Below are positions 25,436 through 33,977 of a DNA stretch of 44,128 bases, piece after piece. How positions within the stretch are numbered: position 1 is the first letter of the stretch; every line of letters begins with the position of its first letter. A program made the position numbers and the translations under genes. A model generated the notes under the pieces. That model was not told the DNA's origin, searched no databases, and was given only the letters and a program-made list of their open reading frames with translations. This DNA is from JAICYJ01 sp963766445 (lineage in GTDB: Bacteria > Actinomycetota > Thermoleophilia > Gaiellales > JAICJC01): assembly GCA_963766445.1 (NCBI GenBank), contig CAVXZW010000020.1:1-44128 (forward strand), written 5' to 3'.

Positions 25436-27363
25436 TCGGTCAACGGTGGTTGCAGTCCGCGCCGTCGCGGGGGCGGCACGTCCAGGGCCGGGCTGCGGTC
25501 GAAGAACCCGACCGGCCGCAGGTGGAATCCGCAGTAGGCGACGGGCATCACCGGCCAGTCCTCCAGCCGCGGGATGTGGTGTGCGCCGAACGAGTACCAC
25601 AGCACCACGTCCTCGTTCTCGAGCGCGCGGTCGGCCGCCGTCCAGCGCGGCAGCCCGTCGCCGCCTTCGTGCTGGTTCGGGTACTCGCCGGCCGGAAACC
25701 GCTCGTCACGGCGGTAGGGCGTCACCCACAGGTGGTGGTCGAGGAAGCCGGCCCGCCGCCTGAACTGCGAGCCGGGCAGCGCCATCGGCGCCACGTTGTC
25801 GCCTGGCACCAGCTCGTAGGCGACGGCCTCGCCCATGCGGTTGGTGCGGGCCGGATTCTCTACCCGCCAGCGGCGTGCCTGCAGCGGCGCCACGTCGCGC
25901 TTTGCCTGCGACTCGCGCTGGAACGTGCGGCGGTGCGTGGTGAAGGCCGATCCCTCCGGGTTGTCCGGGCCGGCCGGCTCGGGCGCGGAGTCGATCTCGA
26001 AGGCGACGTTGCGCTCGCCGTCCACGTCCATGTCCAGCCGGGCGGTGAAGAAGTGCTGGTGGTAGCCGGCTGCCACGCCCGGCGCGACCTCGGTCGCATG
26101 GTGCTGCGGCTCGCCGGCCGGGACACCTGCCGTCAGCACGATCCCGGTCAGCTTGCCCTCGAACTGGATGCCGCCGTCCTGGTACAGGTACCAGAAGAAC
26201 CCGTACTCGTAGTTGCCGACGGTGGTGATGCACGAGATCACCAGGCGCCGCGATCGCGCCACGTTGGTGCGGCCGGTGTTGTCGTCGTGGTGCTTCCAGA
26301 GGATCCCGTAGTCCTCCTCGTGGATGCAGATCGCGTTTGGCAGCACGTCCACCTCGCCGCGGCTATTGACGCAGGCGGCGTCCAGGTAGGTGATGTCGCC
26401 GACGCAGTCGCAGCCCAGCTCGAGCGCGTTCACCAGCGGGCCGACGCCGTACTCGCCGATGTCGAACACGTTCTTGAAGTGCACGGTGGGGTTGGGATCG
26501 CCGTAGGGGATGACCAGCTCCGCGATCGACGCGCGGTGGCAGATCGGGCGCACCTCGCCGTCCTGCTCGTACCCGATCTCGTGCAGCACGAGGCTCTCGC
26601 GGTGCGAGAAGCCGACCCGCAGCCGCCACCTCTGCCAGCGCAGCTCGCGCCCGTGCAGCGTGAAGCTGGGGCCCTCGGGCTGCGTGATCTCGATCGGGCG
26701 CTGGTCGTCGCGGTAGCCGTCGCCTCCGCCCTCGCGGTAGTCCCAGTCGCCGTCGGGCACGGGCAGCGTCCCGTGGTCGTCGACCCGTAGCACCCGCATC
26801 TCGGTCAGATCGACCAGCGCCACCAGCCCGCCCAGCGGCCGGCCGTAGGGGTTGACGTCGTCGAGCGATGAGCGCAGCCACGACAGGCAGCGCGCCATCC
26901 GCCGCGGCCCCTGCTCGAAGCTGCCCACCGTCCACGGTTCGATGTGCACCAGCTCGACCTGGTCGCCCTCGATCCCGCGCCGGGCCAGCGCCTCCCGGTA
27001 GCCGGCATCTCGCCGGCAGGCTGCACCGGCCTCGAAGTACTCGTCCATGCTGACAGCGGGCTGCATGCCCGCGAGCGAGCGGGTGCCGGTGATCGTGTCG
27101 CCGTCGAGGGCAACGGTGCACTCTCGGGCCTCGCCGCCGATGTCGAGCACCACCGCCAGCGCCTCGCGCTCCGGCACCGCGCCGCCCTCGCGCCAGGCCC
27201 GCAGCGCGGCCTTGTCCGGCTCCAGCAGGTCGACGCTGATCACCCGCGACCCCAGCTCCGCCAGACCGGCGCCGCGCAGCGCCACCACCGACCGCTCCAG
27301 CTCGTCGGGGCTGAGCGGGTCGAGCGGATGCGTGCTGGTGGCTGTGTGGTCGATCGGCGTCAC
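25432..27363 (-). CDS. Copper-containing primary amine oxidase
   Basis: 643-aa TPQ/copper amine oxidase, close in length and motifs to Arthrobacter globiformis phenylethylamine oxidase (638 aa). It oxidises a primary amine to an aldehyde with release of ammonia and H2O2. Catalytic base Asp301 is in FDIGEYGVG. The TPQ precursor is Tyr385 in TVGNYEYGF (consensus N-Y-D/E). Copper ligands are His435 and His437 in YHQHFFTARLDMDVDG and His596 in HHIPRLEDWPVMPV. All are intact, and there is no signal peptide. Start GTG 27363 overlaps the LysR stop (GTGA). The LysR gene directly upstream and the HpaB-type oxygenase at the operon head point to aromatic amines such as tyramine or phenylethylamine; substrate not proven. 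Confidence 0.95.
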   Translation of the reverse strand: MTPIDHTATSTHPLDPLSPDELERSVVALRGAGLAELGSRVISVDLLEPDKAALRAWREGGAVPEREALAVVLDIGGEARECTVALDGDTITGTRSLAGMQPAVSMDEYFEAGAACRRDAGYREALARRGIEGDQVELVHIEPWTVGSFEQGPRRMARCLSWLRSSLDDVNPYGRPLGGLVALVDLTEMRVLRVDDHGTLPVPDGDWDYREGGGDGYRDDQRPIEITQPEGPSFTLHGRELRWQRWRLRVGFSHRESLVLHEIGYEQDGEVRPICHRASIAELVIPYGDPNPTVHFKNVFDIGEYGVGPLVNALELGCDCVGDITYLDAACVNSRGEVDVLPNAICIHEEDYGILWKHHDDNTGRTNVARSRRLVISCITTVGNYEYGFFWYLYQDGGIQFEGKLTGIVLTAGVPAGEPQHHATEVAPGVAAGYHQHFFTARLDMDVDGERNVAFEIDSAPEPAGPDNPEGSAFTTHRRTFQRESQAKRDVAPLQARRWRVENPARTNRMGEAVAYELVPGDNVAPMALPGSQFRRRAGFLDHHLWVTPYRRDERFPAGEYPNQHEGGDGLPRWTAADRALENEDVVLWYSFGAHHIPRLEDWPVMPVAYCGFHLRPVGFFDRSPALDVPPPRRRGLQPPLTE

Positions 27364-28289
27364 TCCTGGGGCTGCGGCATGCCGGGCACGCCGGCCGGCG
27401 TGATCGAAGCGCGGCAGTGCTGTTTGAAGGCGTTCACGGTGCGAGTCTCGCGGATCCCCCGCATCGCTGCCAGGCCTAGGCGCATCGGGCGCGGGTCGCC
27501 GCGCAGTGGTACCGCCACCACGGGGCTGCCGTCCAGGGCCGTGCCGGTGCGCGGCAGCGCGTTCACGATCGCGTAGCCGAAGCCGTTTGCCACCAGCGTG
27601 CGGATCGTCTCGGGGTGCTCCGATCGCATCGCCACGTTCGGCTCCAGGCCGGCGTCGCCGAACAGCTGCATGAAGTACTCGCGGCTGAGCGGCAGGTCGA
27701 GCAGGATGTGCGGCTCGCTCGCCAGTTCCGACAGGGCGATGCTCTTGCGCAGCGCCAGCCGGTGGCCGGCGGCCAGCAGCGCGTGGGGCGGCAGCTGCGT
27801 CATCGGCTCGAAGTCCACGTCCGCCGGCAGCTGCAGGTCGTACGTCAGCGCCACGCTCGAGAGTCCCGTTCGCAGGCGCTCCAGCAGGTCGTCCTGGTGC
27901 GACTCGACCAGCTCCACCTGCACACGCGGGTTCTTCGACTGGAACCCGCGCACCAGGCTGGGCGCGACCAGCGGCGCCAGCGTCACCAGGCAGCCCAGGT
28001 CGAGCGTGCCGCCCACCTCGTCGCTGAGCGCCGTCGCGAACCGCTCCACGTCGGACGCGTGGCGTAGCAGCGCCTTGGCCTCGCCTAGAAAGCGGCGTCC
28101 CTCGGGCGTCAGCGACAGGCCCTGGGCGTGGTGGCGCACGAACAGCTGCACGCCCAGCGACGCCTCCAGCTTGGCGATCGCCGCCGAGACCGTCGGCTGC
28201 GAGCTGTGCGAGCCCTGGGCGGCGCGGGTCACGCTGCCGGTCTCGCCGGCCGCCACGAAGTACTCGAGCTGGCGGAACGAGAACCTCAT
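27360..28289 (-). CDS. LysR-family transcriptional regulator
   Basis: 309-aa regulator with an N-terminal winged helix-turn-helix (about 1-60: MRFSFRQLEYFVAAGETGSV, then SSQPTVSAAIAKLEASLGVQ). A periplasmic-binding-protein-like effector domain follows (about 90-290, for example VELVESHQDDLLERLRTG and HILLDLPLSREYFMQLF). ATG 28289 overlaps the DUF1028 stop, and its own stop overlaps the amine-oxidase GTG, so it is embedded in the operon and co-transcribed with what it probably controls. Such placement implies autoregulation. The inducer may be an amine or an aromatic acid. The likely target is the promoter before the HpaB-type gene, where a 7-bp inverted repeat covers the -35. Confidence 0.93.
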   Translation of the reverse strand: MRFSFRQLEYFVAAGETGSVTRAAQGSHSSQPTVSAAIAKLEASLGVQLFVRHHAQGLSLTPEGRRFLGEAKALLRHASDVERFATALSDEVGGTLDLGCLVTLAPLVAPSLVRGFQSKNPRVQVELVESHQDDLLERLRTGLSSVALTYDLQLPADVDFEPMTQLPPHALLAAGHRLALRKSIALSELASEPHILLDLPLSREYFMQLFGDAGLEPNVAMRSEHPETIRTLVANGFGYAIVNALPRTGTALDGSPVVAVPLRGDPRPMRLGLAAMRGIRETRTVNAFKQHCRASITPAGVPGMPQPQE

Positions 28290-28966
28290 GGGCCGGGATC
28301 CCCAGCCACGCCGTAGCTGGGTGCCGTGCCGGGATCGAGCGCCCGCGTCACGTAGGCGTCGGCCTGCGGCTTCCACACGAGCCAGAGGCCGTGCAGCCGC
28401 TCGATCGGCAGGTCGTCCCAGTCGACCCGCAGGTCGGTCACCGGCCAGGCCTGGGCGTCGCAGATCAGCATGCCGGCCGACCGCACCGGGCCCTCCTCGC
28501 CGCCCGCCCGCAGGCCGGCACCGAGGCCCGCCATCAGCCGGTCGCCGATGTGCGCCGCGGGGTCGGCGGCGAACTCAGCCAGCATGGCCGCCGGCACCCC
28601 GTCGGCGGCCAGCAGGTTGCCGGCCGCCACGGCGCCCGTGTCCTTCGCCGTCGCGTGGCGGCCCAGCGTGTGGTCTCCCGAGTAGGCGCCGGTGGCGCCG
28701 TTTCGATCGACCGCCGTCAGCTGGCGGTAGCTCGCATGCGGGGCGGTCGCGGCCACCCGCGCCACCGCCTGGTCGGCCGGCGTGCCCGCCTCGATCAGGT
28801 CGAGCAGCTCCGCGCCCAGCCGCGGGTCGGTGATGTTCTGCGACGCGGCCGCGCCGACGCCCGCGCGGGCATGGGCGCAGCGGGCGGCGACGGCCGGGCT
28901 GGACGAGGACACGACGATGCCCAGCATGCCGGTGCGCTCGCAGCGCCCGGCCAGCGAGAAGGTCAC
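28286..28966 (-). CDS. DUF1028-family protein (Ntn-hydrolase-like)
   Basis: 226-aa protein from GTG 28966, beginning VTFSLAGRCERTGMLGIVVS, the standard DUF1028 N-terminus. It continues SSSPAVAARCAHARAGVGAA, ITDPRLGAELLDLIEAG and YSGDHTLGRHATAKDTGAVA, then GNLLAADGVPAAMLAEF. The family is thought to have an Ntn-hydrolase-like fold and recurs in amino-acid and aromatic catabolic clusters, but its reaction is not established to my knowledge. It overlaps RidA upstream (GTGA) and LysR downstream (ATGA). An amidase or hydrolase step on a ring-opened or imine-derived product is a reasonable guess. Confidence 0.88.
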   Translation of the reverse strand: MTFSLAGRCERTGMLGIVVSSSSPAVAARCAHARAGVGAAASQNITDPRLGAELLDLIEAGTPADQAVARVAATAPHASYRQLTAVDRNGATGAYSGDHTLGRHATAKDTGAVAAGNLLAADGVPAAMLAEFAADPAAHIGDRLMAGLGAGLRAGGEEGPVRSAGMLICDAQAWPVTDLRVDWDDLPIERLHGLWLVWKPQADAYVTRALDPGTAPSYGVAGDPGP

Positions 28967-29382
28967 TGGGCGTCTCCGGAGACGACGGCCGTGGCGTCGA
29001 TCTCGACCACCCACTCGGGGCGGGCCAGGGCGGTCACCACCAGGCCCGTCGAGACCGGGTAGACGCCCTTCAGCCAGCGTCCCATCACGCGGTAGACCGG
29101 CTCGCGGTAGCGAACGTCGGTCAGGTAGACGACCACCTTGACGACGTCCGAGAGCTCGCCGCCCGCCTCGTCCAGCAGCATCGCGATGTTGGCCATCGCC
29201 TGCTCGGCCTGGGCCTCGACGTCGCCGATCCCGACCGACTCGCGCGTGTCCAGGTCCTGGCCGATCTGGCCGCGCAGGTAGATGGTGTCGCCGGCCCGGA
29301 CGGCCTGGCAGAGATCGTTGTCGAGGTTCTGCTCGGGGTAGGTGTCACGCGTGTTGAACGGCCGTATCCGGGTGTGCTTCAT
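28963..29382 (-). CDS. RidA/YjgF-family protein
   Basis: 139-aa RidA-type protein from ATG 29382 (MKHTRIRPFNTRDTYPEQNL). The family core is visible: GDTIYLRGQIGQDLDTRES, QAEQAMANIAMLLDEAGGEL, DVVKVVVYLTDVRYREPVY and YPVSTGLVVTALARPEWVVEIDA. In most RidA proteins the conserved Arg lies in a segment like PARTTVEV; here the aligned stretch has STGLVVTALARPE, so the deaminase arginine appears displaced or absent. That suggests a catabolic subfamily rather than the housekeeping imine deaminase. It overlaps the HpaB-type gene and DUF1028 by 4 nt each. Confidence 0.9.
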   Translation of the reverse strand: MKHTRIRPFNTRDTYPEQNLDNDLCQAVRAGDTIYLRGQIGQDLDTRESVGIGDVEAQAEQAMANIAMLLDEAGGELSDVVKVVVYLTDVRYREPVYRVMGRWLKGVYPVSTGLVVTALARPEWVVEIDATAVVSGDAQ

Positions 29383-30848
29383 GCCGCGCCTTCCTGCCCG
29401 GCCAGCACCCGCTCGGACAGCCCCGCCGAGCGCTGCACGAACTCGAGCGGCCCGTCGAAGTCGAATGTCCGGTAGACCGCGGCCAGGTGGGCGAACGGTG
29501 GTGACTGGGCGAACAGCTGGAAGGTCAGCCGGTGGCCGGCGTAGTCGGAGTTCAGCAGGTCGCGGGCGAAGGCCAGCAGCCGGCGGCGGTCCTCCGCCTG
29601 CCAGCGCTGGTTGATGGAGTAGAACTTCTCCATCCAGGGCCCGGTGTCGGGGCTTTGGAAGGCGGCTGCGTCGGGCGTCACGCAGATCTGGCCGCCGACC
29701 AGCTCGCGGGCGATGTGCATCATCGCCGGCAGCTGCGTGCAGGCGTAGACGCGGCCGGCCATCAGCAGCGACTGGTTGGGCATCAGCAGGCCGCCCGGCG
29801 ACGGCTGCGCGGAGGCAATGGCTGCGGTCAGGTGCGCGTTGATGCCCTCGCGGTAGCAGGCCAGCGCGGCCAGCTTCTCCTGCACCGCCTGCTGGCGCTC
29901 GAGGCCGGTCTGGCGCACGTTGAACAGGGCGGCGCCGATCAGCATGTCCGCGATGCGCTGGATCCGCTGCACGAACGGGAAGGCGCTGTAGCGGTGCAGC
30001 GTCGCCCGGATGAAGGCGGCCGCGCGCGTATGCCGGTAGAACAGCACGTTCTCCCAGGGGATCTCGACGTCGTCGAAGATGACGAGCGTGTCCACCTCGT
30101 CGAAGCGGTTGGACAGCGGGTAGTCCTCGGCCGGCGCGCGGCCCGCGAACCCGGTGCGGCAGATGTGTTTGACGCCGGGCGCGCCCATGTCGCAGATGAA
30201 GCCGAGCGCGTAGTCGGACAGCTCGCTGTCGCCCCAGTTGGCGATCGTCGGCTTGACGAAGGCCTGGTTCGCATAGGCCGCCGCGGTCTCGTACTTGGCT
30301 CCCCTCACGACGATGCCGTTGTCGGTCTCGCGGACGAGGTGCAGCAGCATGTCGGGGTCCTGGTCCTGGGGGAGCTTGGAGCGGTCGCCCTTGGGGTCGG
30401 TGTTGGCGGAGACGTGGAAGGGATCGCCGTGCAGCACCTGCTGGATGTGGCGCTCGATGTTGGCCGAAAACTGCGGGTCGACCTCGTTCAGCACGTCCTG
30501 GCCGTCGTACAGCGACCACATCTCGCCCACCGTCTCGTCCCCCACGCGGATCACGACCCCGCCCAGGTCGTCCATCACGGCGTCGACGGCGCGGCGCTTC
30601 TGCTCCCAGTCCTCGCGCGTGTGCGGCAGCTTCAGGCCGACGGCGTTGCGCTCGCCGCTGTCGGCATCCTGGTAGCTCATCAGGTCGCTCGTGGCCGGGT
30701 CGTGAGCCATGTCGTAGATGCGCGCGCGGGCGTCGACCAGCGGCTTGAAGGCCGGATGGGCCGTCACGTCGGTGATCCGCTCGCCGTTCATCCAGACCTC
30801 GCGGCCGTCTCGGATCGATGCTCGGTACTCGTCTCCGCTGCGGATCAT
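29379..30848 (-). CDS. 4-hydroxyphenylacetate 3-hydroxylase (HpaB)-family flavin monooxygenase
   Basis: 489-aa FADH2-dependent oxygenase of the HpaB/PvcC family. ATG 30848 (MIRSGDEYRASIRDGREVWM) has AGGAGG 6 nt upstream. Family features in order: GREVWMNGERITDVTAHPAF, FHVSANTDPKGDRSKLPQDQ, RETDNGIVVRGAKYETAAAY (flavin/substrate loop), FDEVDTLVIFDDVEIPWENV and ELVGGQICVTPDAAAF. The four Fe-S ligands of 4-hydroxybutyryl-CoA dehydratase are not present, so a monooxygenase is more likely. No flavin reductase (HpaC) is in the window, so reduced flavin must come from elsewhere. It is the first gene of the six-gene operon. Substrate is unknown: a phenol such as hydroxyphenylacetate or tyramine, or an N-heterocycle. 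Confidence 0.9.
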   Translation of the reverse strand: MIRSGDEYRASIRDGREVWMNGERITDVTAHPAFKPLVDARARIYDMAHDPATSDLMSYQDADSGERNAVGLKLPHTREDWEQKRRAVDAVMDDLGGVVIRVGDETVGEMWSLYDGQDVLNEVDPQFSANIERHIQQVLHGDPFHVSANTDPKGDRSKLPQDQDPDMLLHLVRETDNGIVVRGAKYETAAAYANQAFVKPTIANWGDSELSDYALGFICDMGAPGVKHICRTGFAGRAPAEDYPLSNRFDEVDTLVIFDDVEIPWENVLFYRHTRAAAFIRATLHRYSAFPFVQRIQRIADMLIGAALFNVRQTGLERQQAVQEKLAALACYREGINAHLTAAIASAQPSPGGLLMPNQSLLMAGRVYACTQLPAMMHIARELVGGQICVTPDAAAFQSPDTGPWMEKFYSINQRWQAEDRRRLLAFARDLLNSDYAGHRLTFQLFAQSPPFAHLAAVYRTFDFDGPLEFVQRSAGLSERVLAGQEGAA

Positions 30849-30873
30849 CAAGCCCTCCTCGTTTGCTCGTGTG

Positions 30874-30902
30874 AGTATGCGGAATCGCAGTGCATTTGGA
30901 AA
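30874..30902 (-). promoter_or_regulatory. Candidate promoter of the amine/aromatic operon
   Basis: On the minus strand TTTCCA (30902-30897) and CATACT (30879-30874) are 17 nt apart, each matching the -35/-10 consensus at four of six positions. The region is AT-richer than its surroundings. A start about 30867 would leave a leader of about 20 nt carrying AGGAGG. Confidence 0.45.
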
Positions 30903-30922
30903 GAAGATTCTCACGCTTCTTT
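30900..30922. promoter_or_regulatory. Candidate LysR operator: 7-bp inverted repeat
   Basis: AAAGAAG-N9-CTTCTTT is a perfect inverted repeat with arms 16 bp apart, about 50-75 bp upstream of the HpaB-type start and overlapping the -35. It contrasts with the surrounding GC-rich DNA. Position fits a site for the operon's LysR protein; it could also serve the divergent plus-strand gene at 31079. Confidence 0.5.
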
Positions 30923-31078
30923 GCAGAGTCGCACGCTATGCAGCCGCCGCGGCCGTGGCACGGCCGTATCACCCCGGCGGGGGAGGGCGATTGACGCATT
31001 TGCGCCGACCATGAGAGCAGACCGGCGCTTCCGGCCGGATCGGTCCCTTGCACCCGCAACACCAGGAGCCTCCGGTTA

Positions 31079-33970
31079 ATGAAGCGTCATGCTCGCACTC
31101 TCCCGCTGTTCATCACCATGGTCGCGATGCTGGCCTTCGCCGCGCCTGGCTATGGAGCGCTCGCCAAGCCCACCGTGACCGCACCCACGAACGGCGGTAG
31201 CTACAACACGTTGCCCCATTTCTCGTGGAACCCCGTTACGGGCGCAGATCACTACGAGTTCCAGATCGCGGCTGACGCGGCATTCACGAGCTCGGTGCTC
31301 GGGTTCGGGCAGGACGACTTCATCACCAAGAACACGACTGCGACCGTCGCAAAGACGCTCCCCAACGGCACGTACTACTGGCGGGTGCGCGCGCAGAACC
31401 TGACCGGCAGCTCGCAGTCCGCGTGGTCGGACACGCAGTCCTTCACCATGGCCTGGTCGTCGACGCCCTCGCCGACGTCGCCCACGAACGGCGCGTCGCT
31501 GATCTATCCGCAGCCGCTGCTGCTGAACTGGTCGAACGTCGCCGGCGCACAGAAGTACCGGCTGACGGTCGCCACCGACCCGGCGCTGGGGTCGGTGCTC
31601 AACGGCTATCCGGTCGACACGTCGGCGACGTCGTTCTCGCCGTCCGCCCGGCTTGCCAACGGCACCTACTACTGGGCCGTGCAGCCGATCGACGCCGAGG
31701 GCCGCGCGGGCGCCCAGTCGCCGATCTGGCACTTCACCTGGAACTGGCCGACGGACACGAGCCTGAGCGTGACGGATCTCGATCCCAGCTCGCAGGTCTA
31801 CGACCCGCAGTTCTCATGGGATCCGGTGGCCGGAGCTGCCAAGTACGAGGTCGAGATCAACTCCGACGAGGGCTTCGCCTCGGGCGGCAAGGTCTGCTGC
31901 TCGTCCACGACCATCTCGACGTCGTTCACCCCGTCCACCCTGCTGCCCGCCGACACCTACTACTGGCGCGTGCGTGCGATCGACTCGAGCGGCCACGCAG
32001 GCGACTGGAACGTCTACGGCGGCGGGACGCCGGATACGTTCACGATCGCGTTCGACACCGGTACCGGCGCCATCACGAACCTGCACATGCGCGACAACGT
32101 GTCGGACCCGGGCGCCTGGTCGCCGGGGTACACGACGCAGGTCCCGATCGTCACCTGGGACCCGGTCCCGGGAGCAGCCCAGTATCAGGTCAACGTGACC
32201 CCATACACCGGCGGGATCTGCAACTGGGGCGCGAACGCGAGCGTGCAGTGGAAGTCCGAGACCGCCTCGACGTCCTGGACGCCGCTGGGCTCGGGCTATT
32301 CCGGCGCGAAGCCGTACAACACCTCGGTGAACGTTTCGTCCGACAGCCCCTCGCTGGCGGTGAACGGCTACTACTGCGTCCGCGTGCGGGCCGAGCGGAA
32401 CACGGATACCGGCAACCACACCGTGTTCGGCAACTACACGTGCCTCGGCAACTGCAACAACCAGGCGTCGTTCCAGTTCACCGGCTATCCGACCGGTGGC
32501 GCGTGCACGGCTCCGTGCAACGCGAACTACCCGGGCGCCGGTGACTACCTGTCGCCGATCACCGGCACCTCGACGGTGCGAAACCCCCTGTTCACCTGGA
32601 ACCCGCTGGCCGGCGATCAGAGCTACTACGTCGTGGTTGCGACCGACCGCACCTTCCAGAACGTGGTCGACTACGCGTTCACCCAGGTGCCTGCTTACGC
32701 GCCTCGTCAGAGCTTCCAGGTCACCACCTATCCCGACTCCAACACCAGCTACTACTGGGCCGTGCTGCCGGCTCAGTCGGCCGACGGCGGCACCGGTGCT
32801 GTCGGTGATCCTACCGGGCCCCTGGACGGCGGTCTCAACTACCCGCAGAACTTCCAGAAGCACTCGAATGCACCGATCCTCGATGCTCCCAGCGACGGTC
32901 AGGTCGTCACCACCCAGCCGACGTTCCAGTGGTCGCCGGTCGAGGGTGCGCTGCGCTACCGCTTGGAGGTGTCGCAGGACCCGACCTTCGGCACCCTGGT
33001 CGGGAACTCGGCTGTCATTACCGACGAGACGGCCTACACCAGCGATACCACGTACCCGGCCGACACCACGCTCTACTGGCGGGTGCGCGCGGAGGATGCG
33101 AGGCAGATCGGACTGGCATGGTCGGCTACGCATACCTTCCAGAAGACCAATGCGGCGCCGACGTTCCTGACGGTTTCCAACTCGACCTCCGGGTCCCGGA
33201 TCCCGGCGTGGCAATGGGATGCGATGCCCGGTGCCGTCGGATACGACGTCCACGTCGATCTGCCGGACGGGTCGCCTCGGGACTTCAGCAACATGGATAC
33301 GACGGCCTTCACGGCCACCAGCATGACCGGCACGGGCATCTTCACCTGGAAGGTGCGGGCGCTCTACCCGACCAGCTCGTTCGGCACGATCACGAGCCCG
33401 TGGTCGGCTCCCCAAACGTTCGCTCGCACCATCCCGGCGCCGAGCAACCCGGTCACTAGCTACAGCGCGCATAAGGTGCTGCTGTCCTGGGACGCGTTGC
33501 CGGGGGCGAAGCAGTACACCGTGGAGCTGTCGACCACCAACTCGTTCTCGAGCACCATCGAGACGCTGACGACCGACAACACCTCGGTGGCACCGCGGCT
33601 GGAGAGCACCGCCTACGACAACGGCGGAGTCATCTACTGGCACGTGTTCGCAACCGACGCCGACAACAACGCCGGCGGCAAGACCCCGGCGCAGACCCTG
33701 ACGCTGCCGCTCAAGCTGGTGCTGACCTCGTCGGGCTTCCCGATGAAGGGCAAGGCGGTATCGATCACGATCTACACCAAGGACGCCTACGGGCACAAGG
33801 TGAACGGCGTGAAGGTGACCGCTTCCGGGGCAGGCGTCACGAAGACGTCCAAGCTCTCGTCGCTCGGCAAGGTGACGTTCAAGCTGAAGGCAACCAAATC
33901 GGGCAAGCTGACGTTCAACGCGACCAAGACGGGTTGCGTCGGATCGAGGCTCGTCATGACGGTGTTCTAG
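31079..33970 (+). CDS. Large secreted protein with eight fibronectin-III-like repeats
   Basis: 963-aa exported protein, intact, start ATG 31079 with AGGAG about 10 nt upstream. A signal peptide (MKRHARTLPLFITMVAMLAF to GYGALA) is followed by repeats of about 90-150 residues. Each has a core of the form P-x-F-x-W-x-P-V-x-G-A-x-x-Y, with Trp near residues 50, 151, 247, 360, 507, 618, 713 and 804, and a later YYWRVRA strand. This is the pattern of fibronectin-III-like domains. Repeats 4 and 5 have longer, Cys-containing insertions. The last 75 residues form a different Ig-like domain (LVLTSSGFPMKGKAVSIT to GKLTFNATKTGC). No LPxTG, membrane anchor or catalytic motif is seen. Probably an extracellular adhesive, matrix or polysaccharide-binding protein. 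Monocistronic, ending at a hairpin terminator. Confidence 0.88.
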   Translation: MKRHARTLPLFITMVAMLAFAAPGYGALAKPTVTAPTNGGSYNTLPHFSWNPVTGADHYEFQIAADAAFTSSVLGFGQDDFITKNTTATVAKTLPNGTYYWRVRAQNLTGSSQSAWSDTQSFTMAWSSTPSPTSPTNGASLIYPQPLLLNWSNVAGAQKYRLTVATDPALGSVLNGYPVDTSATSFSPSARLANGTYYWAVQPIDAEGRAGAQSPIWHFTWNWPTDTSLSVTDLDPSSQVYDPQFSWDPVAGAAKYEVEINSDEGFASGGKVCCSSTTISTSFTPSTLLPADTYYWRVRAIDSSGHAGDWNVYGGGTPDTFTIAFDTGTGAITNLHMRDNVSDPGAWSPGYTTQVPIVTWDPVPGAAQYQVNVTPYTGGICNWGANASVQWKSETASTSWTPLGSGYSGAKPYNTSVNVSSDSPSLAVNGYYCVRVRAERNTDTGNHTVFGNYTCLGNCNNQASFQFTGYPTGGACTAPCNANYPGAGDYLSPITGTSTVRNPLFTWNPLAGDQSYYVVVATDRTFQNVVDYAFTQVPAYAPRQSFQVTTYPDSNTSYYWAVLPAQSADGGTGAVGDPTGPLDGGLNYPQNFQKHSNAPILDAPSDGQVVTTQPTFQWSPVEGALRYRLEVSQDPTFGTLVGNSAVITDETAYTSDTTYPADTTLYWRVRAEDARQIGLAWSATHTFQKTNAAPTFLTVSNSTSGSRIPAWQWDAMPGAVGYDVHVDLPDGSPRDFSNMDTTAFTATSMTGTGIFTWKVRALYPTSSFGTITSPWSAPQTFARTIPAPSNPVTSYSAHKVLLSWDALPGAKQYTVELSTTNSFSSTIETLTTDNTSVAPRLESTAYDNGGVIYWHVFATDADNNAGGKTPAQTLTLPLKLVLTSSGFPMKGKAVSITIYTKDAYGHKVNGVKVTASGAGVTKTSKLSSLGKVTFKLKATKSGKLTFNATKTGCVGSRLVMTVF

Positions 33971-33977
33971 ATGCGGC

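Noticed and set aside
22112..25537. Plus-strand open frame of 1141 aa spanning several minus-strand genes
   Set aside because: Arg/Pro/Ala-rich antisense frame over the transporter, Vps62-like and deacylase genes, which carry clear motifs on the other strand.
29379..30848. 4-hydroxybutyryl-CoA dehydratase
   Set aside because: Same superfamily as HpaB, but the iron-sulfur Cys/His ligands of that enzyme are not visible.
31079..33970. Tandem repeat expansion or CRISPR-like array in the repeat protein
   Set aside because: The protein repeats differ strongly at the nucleotide level and have uneven spacing; there are no short identical repeats with spacers.
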